DNA of 64,000 nt from Actinomadura harenae (GTDB lineage: Bacteria > Actinomycetota > Actinomycetes > Streptosporangiales > Streptosporangiaceae), in the NCBI RefSeq assembly GCF_003696215.1, contig NZ_RFFG01000001.1:62001-126000 (forward strand). The letters run 5' to 3'. The position numbers and the translations under genes were made by a program. Shown piece by piece: positions 60,991 to 64,000 of the stretch. The first letter of the stretch is position 1; the number at the start of each line of letters is the position of its first letter. The notes under the pieces were generated by a model. The model was not told the origin of the DNA. It made no database searches and saw only the letters and a list, made by a program, of their open reading frames with translations.

Positions 60991-62282
60991 GTGACCTGGA
61001 GGGTCGACTCGCCCGGGGGGTTCAGACCGAGGGAGTCGGTGATGTCCGAGGGGCCGTTGGTGTAGGTGCCCACGGTGCCGGACGTGACGTCGACGGTCAC
61101 CGTGCAGGACGCCTGCCCGGCGGCCAGGGAGCCGTTGGTCACGGAGATTTTGTCGTCACCGGCGGCGGCGCCGATGTCGGCGCTGGTGCAGGTCGTGGTG
61201 GCGTTGGCCGGGTTCCCCAGCCTGAGGCCGGACGGAAGCGTGTCGGTGAACGACCACCCGGACTTGACGAGCAGGTCGCTGGTGTTGGTGATGGTGAACG
61301 TCAGCTTGGACGTCTGGCCGACCCGGATGGTGGTGAGGTCGAACGCCTTGTCCAGCTGGGGGGTCACGTCCATGAGCCGGACGTCGTCGAAGGCGTGGTC
61401 GTTGCCGTTGCCGCTGCCCTGCCCGTTGGTCATCTTGAGGCCGACGGAGTCGCCGGAGTACAGCAACGGCGCGTCGCCCGGGAAGGTCCCCGCCCAGAAG
61501 CCCGGCGAGACCTGCGAGCCCCGGGTGCACGGGTTGACGGCCTGGGAGGTCACGGGGGTCTCGCTCGCCCCGTTGACCAGGTAGAAGTTGAGCAGGGCGT
61601 GGTTCTTGTTGGTGTCGCAGCTGGTCTCGGCGGCGTTCACCGAGAAGGTCAGGAACCGGCCGTGCTCGGTGAGGGGGATCTGCTTCGCCGTCTGGAACTC
61701 GACCTTGCCGGCGCCGGGGTCGCCGTTGTTGATGTGCCCGTTGGTGTAGGCGCTGACCGCGTGGTTGTCCGCCGTGTTCGGCGTCCCGTTGAGGACGCCG
61801 AGCGCCTGGGCGAGCTGGCGGACGTGGTTCCACGCCTGTGTCCCCGGGGTGCCGGGGCCTCCCGACGCCGGGTTGCAGTCCGCGACCTGGGTGGCGACCG
61901 ACGGGGAGCTGCCGCCCGGGTCCGAGAACGCGGCGACCCAGCCGTTGCAGTTCTGCAACCAGGCCTGGTCTGCCGTGTAGGTCATGCCGAACTGGCCTGT
62001 GTAGTTGTTCAGCCTGATGGGGAGGCTCGACTGGCGGTTCTCGAAGTTCTCGCTGAACACTGCGGTCGCGGGCTGAGGCCTGCCCGGCGACCCGGGGGAC
62101 GTCGCCGGGACGGCGGCGGGGACGGCCGCGGGGGGACGCTTCACGGCCGCGGCCGCGTGGGAATGGCGGGTCACCGCGGGCGACATGGTCGCCGCCACCA
62201 TCGCGAAAGACACCACGACGGCGGTGAAGGCACGTGTCTTGCTCAGACGACGGAACATTCCGCCGCGGCGTGGACTACCCAT
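48915..62282 (-). CDS. Giant secreted repeat protein (36 DUF11/DUF7507-type domains)
   Basis: 4,455 residues from ATG 62282 (GGGGGAAAA upstream). Layout: signal peptide (about 1-45, hydrophobic AVVVSFAMVAATMSPAV); an N-terminal adhesin-like domain (about 68-320, starting FSENFENRQSSLPIRLNNYT, with several Cys); one DUF11-like domain (about 321-430); then 36 tandem repeats of about 110 residues (from about 436 to the end). Each repeat has a VxKS/T start, TYTYHVTNTGNVTL, two Cys 13-16 residues apart (for example ITCGTTTLAPGQSTTC) and TATYVTTQADVDAGSVHN. The last repeat is strongly basic and ends exactly at GHIPVTG. It is expected to be a long surface fibre. No TTA, CTA or TCA codon occurs in it. 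The stop overlaps the L,D-transpeptidase start. Confidence 0.93.
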   Translation of the reverse strand: MGSPRRGGMFRRLSKTRAFTAVVVSFAMVAATMSPAVTRHSHAAAAVKRPPAAVPAAVPATSPGSPGRPQPATAVFSENFENRQSSLPIRLNNYTGQFGMTYTADQAWLQNCNGWVAAFSDPGGSSPSVATQVADCNPASGGPGTPGTQAWNHVRQLAQALGVLNGTPNTADNHAVSAYTNGHINNGDPGAGKVEFQTAKQIPLTEHGRFLTFSVNAAETSCDTNKNHALLNFYLVNGASETPVTSQAVNPCTRGSQVSPGFWAGTFPGDAPLLYSGDSVGLKMTNGQGSGNGNDHAFDDVRLMDVTPQLDKAFDLTTIRVGQTSKLTFTITNTSDLLVKSGWSFTDTLPSGLRLGNPANATTTCTSADIGAAAGDDKISVTNGSLAAGQASCTVTVDVTSGTVGTYTNGPSDITDSLGLNPPGESTLQVTDAAVPSLRVEKSGSPDTFTNVGDTLTYTYRVTNTGNVTMNNVRVRDNLPGVSAITCAATTLAAGDGTDCTATYRVTQADVDAGSVHNVAIASGVPEGGTDPVDSPPSDLTTRAPVVPGISIVKLADLSNYHDPGQTITYTYHVTNTGNVALNTVGVTDNLTGLSAVNCPQTTLAVGQSMDCTATYVTTQADVDAGAISNTATAHGIPQSLTEPIVSAPSQVTIPAIADPAITLVKTPDPTTFSAPGQQITYSYLVTNTGNDTLSNVNVTDDLPGISAVTCPQTTLAPNESMTCTATYVTTQQDLDNGSVFNVAVAHGTAPAATEPTDSAPADATVIGKANPGITVAKSADRSSFTAAGQPITYTYKVTNTGNVTLNDVGINDPLPGLSTPTCLTTTLPAGGSTDCTATYTTTQADVDAGAVHNEASAHGTPQGATGPIESPLSEVTVPAVANPSIALSKVPNRLTYPGAGVVITYQYVVTNTGNVTLTDVGITDAHTGLSPVTCPLTTLPPGGRTVCIGTYTTTAQDVLNGEITNTATAHGTPPGATGPTVSAPATATVRGEANPALTIEKSADPTTFTFAGQPITYSYVVTNNGNDPLTDVAVRDDLLGPGAVTCPVTVLNPGQSTTCTGTYIPTQADMDRGSVVNTAIAVGTNVDGAEIDSAPSEAIVTGVPNPSMALVKFGYPPSFSGPGQTITYTYHILNTGDVTLTNVGVTDDLPGLSPITCNTTTLAPGQATDCFATYVTTQADVDFGSVHNVATAHGTPPGGTGPIDSPQAEVTIPAVSSPAITLTKTPEPTTFSAVGQQITYTYRVTNTGNVTLSDVGITDDLPGLGPIMCPTTTLAPGESMDCTAEYVTTQEDLDAGLIHNTATAHGTAPGGTEPTVSAPAEADVTAEPNHGITLAKSADVTSYSRPGETITYTYRVTNTGNQTLTDVGVTDNLPGLTAIECPQTTLAPGESMDCTATYVTTQQDVDNESIHNVATAHGTPPGPGTEPIESPTSEVTIPAVLTPAIEVHKTADPTTFSGPGETITYTYKVTNTGDVTLHNVGVTDDLPGLSPIGCPLTTLAPDESMDCAATYVTTQQDVDNGSIHNTATSHGTTPDGTQTVTSEPSEADVELEPRPAIEIRKSADPMLYTTVGQGIIYSYTVTNTGNVRLDNVGVNDPLTGMFGTTCGAATLNPGESTGCTALYTVTQEDIDNGSIFNEATAHGTAPGATEPTVSEPSDVTVTAEVTPELMLHKFADLMTYSAAGQQITYFYEITNTGNVTLNDVGVKDTLIQPFEIFCPTTTIAPHETIHCTATYIVTQQDVDNGSIFNEAIAHGTAPGSPTPTESNPSDVTVTAEHNPGITVAKSAEPPTFSSAGYVITYSYHVVNDGNVTLHDVHVVDDLPGLSPVTCPESTLTAGESMVCTATYVTTQADLDAGSIHNTAVARGTAPDGGILESPPSDVIVIAEAGPAITIEKTPEPPTFSAPGQQITYTYHVTNTGNVTLTDVGVTDDLPGLSLITCGQTTLAPGETTDCTATYITTPQDLANGKITNTATSHGTAPGATEPTVSPPADAVVTVEPNPGITLAKSASPQTVSSVGEQVTYTYHIVNTGNVTLYGVHVSDDLVPVGCPGTPLPPGEAMDCTMTYTVTQADLDAGSIHNTAVARGSTPNGDTIESPPSEETVLAVPNPALVLQKTSEPTTFTAAGQQITYTYHVTNTGNVTLNNIGITDDLPGVTPATCGTTTLAPGESTDCVATYITTPQDVANGQIRNVATAHGTAPGSTEPTVSPPSEAIVTLAANPGITVAKSATPSTFSGAGETIHYSYEVVNDGNVALDNVHITDSLPGLSPVTCLTTTLQPGASTTCTATYVTTQADVDAGAIFNTATAHGTAPDGNAVDSPPSDFTVLAVPSPEIQLQKSADPTTFSAAGQQITYTYQVTNTGNTTLNNVGITDDLPGVTPAFCPTTVLAPGESTTCTATYTTTQADLDRGSIHNVANAHGTAPGATEPTVSGPSEAVVTAEHNPGITVAKSAEPTTFSGPGQTITYTYVVTNTGNVTLTDVGINDALPGLSGVTCDTTTLPAGGTATCTATYVTTLADLDAGSVHNSATAHGTPPSGIPEESPPSEVTVLAEAAPALEIQKTADPATYSAVGQQITYTYHVVNTGNVTMNNVGITDDLPGVTPALCGSTTLAPGDSTACTATYTVTQADLDNGSVHNVATAHGTAPGATEPTVSGPSEAVVTAVPNPGITVAKSADPSTFSSAGQAITYSYHVVNTGNVTLTDVGVTDDLPGLSAINCPVTTLAAGASTTCTATYVTTQADMDNGAVHNSATAHGTPPGGTPEESPPSDVTVTAVPNPAITVQKTADPTTYSAAGQQITYTYHVTNTGNVTLTDVGVNDALSGVSPVACELTTLTVGQTTTCTATYTTTQADVDAGSITNLATSHGTAPGATEPTESTPDSVTVTSVPSPALTLEKTAEPTTYSAAGQQITYTYHVTNTGNVTLSNVGITDVLPGVSGATCDLTTLAVGQSTDCFATYTTTQQDVDNGSITNSATAHGTAPGATEPTESGPSEATVTAIANPGITVAKSSDVTSFSGPGETITYTYHVVNTGNVTLTNVGVDDNLAGLTGITCDRTTLSAGESATCTATYVTTQQDVDNGLVHNVATAHGTPPSGTPEESPPSEVTVISVPEPAMTVQKSAEPTTYSAAGQTITYTYEVVNTGNVTLHGVGITDALPGLSAIVCGTTVLAPGASTTCTATYVVTQQDVDNGSITNAATAHGTTPNDEPTESEPSEVTVDAVHNPGITVAKSADPSTFSGPNQTITYTYHVVNTGNVTLTNVGVTDALPGLSAVICNSTTLAAGESTDCTATYTTTQADVDAGSIHNVATGHGTPPTGPPLESPPSEDTVIATPNPAMTVTKTAEPTTYSAAGQQITYTYHVTNTGNLTLNNVGVTDAHPGLSAITCGTTTLAPGQSTTCTATYVTTQQDVDHGAIIDSATAHGTPPGATEPIESPPSEETVEAVHNPGITVAKSSEPSEFTGPGQTITYTYHVVNTGNVTLTNVGVTDDLPGLSAVTCDATTLAAGESATCTATYTTTQADVDAGSVHNSAAGHGTPPTGPPLESPPSEVTVPSVPSPAMTVQKTAEPTTFSAAGQTITYTYHLVNTGNVTLNAVGVTDDLPGLSAVTCDTTTLAPGESATCTATYTTTQADVDAGSIHNVATGHGTPPGATEPIESPPDEATVTATASPAMTVTKSAEPMTYSAAGQQITYTYHVTNTGNVTLTNVGITDTHPGLSAVTCGQTTLPAGESTTCLATYVTTQQDVDHGSITNAATGHGTPPGATEPIESPPTEETVEAVHNPGITVAKSSEPSEFTAAGQTITYTYHIVNTGNVTLTNVGVTDHLAGLSAITCGQTTLTAGQSTNCTATYTTTQADVDNGSVHNSATGHGTTPGGEPLESPPSEVTVPAEPNPAMTVVKTAVPSTFSAAGQQITYSYQVTNTGNVTLKNIGITDTHPGLSAITCDQTTLAPGDSATCLATYVTTQQDVDNGSVHNAATGHGTPPGTTEPIESPPTEETVEAVHNPGITVAKSSEPPTFTGPGQTITYTYHVVNTGNVTLAGVGITDALPGLSAITCGTTTLTAGESTDCTATYVTTQADVDAGSVHNIATGHGTPPTGPPLESPPSEVTVIAVPGPAMTVTKSAGPTTFDAAGETITYTYHVTNTGNVTMSDVGITDALPGLSPITCGQTTLAVGESTDCTATYVTTQQDVANGSIHNSATSHGTAPGATEPTDSPPSEVTVTANAKPAISLRKSVVPSSFTHAGQDLQYRYEVTNTGNAPLTNVGVTDALPGLSAIQCPRTTLQPGESVVCTATYRTTQQDVDRGSIHNVATAHGTPPNGKPIESPPSEVTEKFVGKGKISIRKFVHPKSYSRVGQVLHFTYRVTNTGTATLTDVRIHDRLRGLSAIHCPKRTLAPGESMICTAHYRIRKDDLYEKIVRNRAYAQGTPQGTHRTVTSREATAKAYGHIPVTG

Positions 62283-62422
62283 TTTTCCCCCAGGCCCAGC
62301 TTGATCAATACGCCGCGTGATCTACCCGCTACTGATCATCGAGACGCTCGGGAGAAAGATCAAAAGGTCGTCAGTTTTCTCCTGCACTGAAGCCGAAATG
62401 GACGACCCGCCAAAAAGCAGGC

Positions 62423-62456
62423 AATGGCCCGATCCCGGCGTCGGGATCGGGCCATT
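62423..62456 (-). terminator. Rho-independent terminator of the upstream repeat-protein gene
   Basis: Stem AATGGCCCGATCCCG (62423-62437) with 62442-62456; read on the minus strand it is followed by GCCTGCTTTTTGG. It lies 114 bp after the stop of the 62570 gene and ends that transcript before the giant gene begins, so the two repeat proteins have separate transcripts. Confidence 0.85.
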
Positions 62457-62532
62457 ACGGTTATCGGGGACTGGGCAGCCCTCAGCGCGGCGGCGACCAT
62501 GGGCCGCCGCCGCGCCTTGTGCGGTTCACGGT

Positions 62533-62560
62533 GGGGAGCGCCGAATTCCTGACGCTCCCC
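62533..62560 (-). terminator. Hairpin just after the upstream repeat-protein stop
   Basis: GGGGAGCG (62533-62540) with CGCTCCCC (62553-62560), loop 12 bases, ten bases after the stop. It may be a first terminator or protect the mRNA 3' end. Confidence 0.5.
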
Positions 62561-62569
62561 GGCCGTTCG

Positions 62570-64000
62570 TTATCCGGTCACCGGAATGTGGCCGAAGGCG
62601 ATCGCGTGCGAGGGCCTGGACCTCACCGGAGTGTGCGTCCCCGGCGGAAGCCCCTCAGCGATGGCACGGTTCCGCACGCACTTCTCCCACATGTCCCTGT
62701 CGCGAATTCGATAGGTCGCCTCGCAGGTCATGGACTCCCCGGGCGCCAGCGTCCGGCGCGGGCACTCGATCCGCGAGAGACCGCGCAGATCGTCGATGAC
62801 GCGCACATTGGTGAGCGTGACGTTCCCGGTGTTGGTCACCCGGTACCTGAAGTGCAGGTGCTGTCCTTCCCTCCAGAAGTGCTTCGGGTGGACGGACTTG
62901 CGGATGCGGATCGACGCCTTGGCCTTCCCCTGGACGACGACCTCGGACGGCGGCGACTCCACGGGTTCCGTCGCGCCCGGCGGAGTGCCGTGCGCGGTCG
63001 CCGAGTTCTTGACCGAGCCGGCGTCGACGTCCGCCTGCGTCGTCACGTACGTCGCCGTGCAGGTCGCGCTCTCGCCCGGCTCCAGCGTCACCTGGGTGCA
63101 GGTGATCGCCGACAGGCCCGGGTGGACGTCGGTGACGCCCACGTCGTTCAGGGTCGTGTTGCCCGTGTTGGTGACGTGGTAGGTGTACGTGATCGTTTGA
63201 CCGACCGCCGTGAACGTCGTCGGCTCGGCCGTCTTCTGCACGGTCACCGACGGACTCGGAACGGCCTCGACGGTCGTCTCCGACGGCTCGGACACGACCG
63301 GCTCGGTCGCGCCCGGCGGAGTGCCGTGCGACGTCGCCGTGTTGTGGATCGACCCGTTGTTCACGTCCTGCTGCGTCGTCACATACGTCGCGGTGCAATT
63401 CGTGCTCGCACCCGGCGCGAGAGACGTCGCCGTGCAGGTGATCGCCGACAGACCCGGAAGTTCGTCGGTGACGCCCACGTCATTCAGGGTCGTGTTGCCG
63501 GTGTTGGTCACGTGGTACGTGTAGGTGATCGTCTGACCCGCCGCGCTGTACGTCGTCGGCTCGGCCGACTTCTGCACCGCGATCGACGGAGTCGGAATCG
63601 CTTCGACGGTCACCTCGTCCGGTGGCGAATCGATCGGCTCGCCGGTGGGCGGAGTGCCGTGCGCGGTCGCCACATTGTTGATCGAGCCGGCGTCGACATC
63701 CGCCTGCGTCGTCACATACGTCGCGGTGCAGTTCGTGGTCGCACCCGGCGCCAGAGTCGTCGCCGTGCACGTGACCGCCGAAAGACCCGCCAGATCGTCG
63801 GTGACGCCGACGCTGTGCAGCGGAACATTTCCGGTGTTCGTGACGTGGTAGGTGTACGTGATCGTCTGACCGGGCGCGGTGAACGTCGCCGGATGGACCG
63901 ACTTCTCGATCACCATCGACGGAGCGGACTCACCGGGAATGGTCACGTCGGACGGATCCGAAACGACCGGCTCGGTCTCGCCCGGCGGAATTCCGTGCGA
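62570..64000 (-). CDS. Second giant DUF11/DUF7507-type repeat protein, C-terminal part
   Basis: 477 codons are visible; the frame is open through the right edge, so Met at 63946 is internal. Four repeats are seen (starting IEKSVHPATFTAPG, VQKSAEPTTYSAAG, VQKTAEPTTFTAVG and IRKSVHPKHFWREG), each with the paired Cys of the giant neighbour. The last repeat is Arg/His-rich and closely matches the last repeat of the 48915-62282 protein (HFRYRVTNTGN, RNRAIAEG), ending at AFGHIPVTG then TAA. It is a paralogue arranged head-to-tail with the neighbour. Two hairpins follow its stop. Confidence 0.92.
   Translation of the reverse strand, partial: SHGIPPGETEPVVSDPSDVTIPGESAPSMVIEKSVHPATFTAPGQTITYTYHVTNTGNVPLHSVGVTDDLAGLSAVTCTATTLAPGATTNCTATYVTTQADVDAGSINNVATAHGTPPTGEPIDSPPDEVTVEAIPTPSIAVQKSAEPTTYSAAGQTITYTYHVTNTGNTTLNDVGVTDELPGLSAITCTATSLAPGASTNCTATYVTTQQDVNNGSIHNTATSHGTPPGATEPVVSEPSETTVEAVPSPSVTVQKTAEPTTFTAVGQTITYTYHVTNTGNTTLNDVGVTDVHPGLSAITCTQVTLEPGESATCTATYVTTQADVDAGSVKNSATAHGTPPGATEPVESPPSEVVVQGKAKASIRIRKSVHPKHFWREGQHLHFRYRVTNTGNVTLTNVRVIDDLRGLSRIECPRRTLAPGESMTCEATYRIRDRDMWEKCVRNRAIAEGLPPGTHTPVRSRPSHAIAFGHIPVTG

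Noticed and set aside
48477-62390. A 4,637-codon open frame on the plus strand, antisense to the giant repeat protein
   Set aside because: It lies exactly codon-for-codon opposite the real gene. It stays open because the sense gene uses no TTA, CTA or TCA codons, as usual for GC-rich actinomycetes. Its translation is Arg/Gly/Val low-complexity and has no signal peptide or domain.

Overview
The window is GC-rich DNA from an actinomycete. The core gene order (ssd-tad; Fic-like gene; acs; holin-like; ephE-like; marP; nudL; nth; crp; MBL; RidA; DUF4177; two ArsA ATPases; whiB/wblA; PASTA-type penicillin-binding protein; metallophosphoesterase) follows the order I know from Mycobacterium tuberculosis Rv3660c-Rv3683, so this is a conserved actinobacterial backbone. 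Giant DUF11-type surface proteins, a wblA-like gene and probable leaderless starts would fit a filamentous actinomycete (possibly Streptosporangiales), but the sequence alone does not fix the genus.

Layout. (1) 1-8605, minus strand: a Tad/Flp pilus locus (ssd, tadA, tadB, tadC) that looks broken. ssd carries a frameshift near 8442. tadA is split inside its conserved His box by a 4.15-kb Tn554-like element carrying tnpA-, tnpB- and tnpC-like genes coupled by ATGA overlaps. (2) 8606-9692: a gene-free stretch with three successive hairpins, an AT-rich segment and an orphan plus-strand terminator. (3) 9693-36055: the conserved backbone, interrupted at 23901-28400 by a regulator/oxidoreductase, MarR/MFS and SPFH block. 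(4) 36138-44615: an 8.4-kb integrative mobilizable element in the 3' half of tRNA-Pro(CGG), bounded by 75-bp perfect direct repeats. It has an excisionase-like gene, relaxase, MobC, a possible oriT, a tyrosine integrase and cargo (an HTH regulator coupled to a 2H phosphoesterase/LigT-type protein, plus unknowns). (5) 44786-48015: accessory genes (ArsR-type regulator, GNAT, a zinc-ribbon unknown, an orphan SUKH-type protein). (6) 48055-64000, minus strand: an L,D-transpeptidase whose start overlaps the stop of a 4,455-residue secreted protein with 36 DUF11/DUF7507-type repeats, preceded by a second protein of the same kind that runs off the right edge.

How the parts work together. The backbone combines central metabolism (acetyl-CoA synthetase), ion homeostasis (NhaA), cell-wall stress and synthesis (MarP-like protease, class A PBP, WblA-like regulator), DNA repair (Nth) and a global Crp regulator. 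The right-hand locus is the best candidate for something undescribed. A very long, disulfide-rich repeat fibre is translationally coupled to a peptidoglycan cross-linking enzyme. Both fibre proteins end in the same basic terminal repeat and finish exactly at GHIPVTG, with no hydrophobic anchor after it. This suggests a dedicated way of attaching giant surface fibres to the wall. That function is inference; the architecture is read directly from the sequence.
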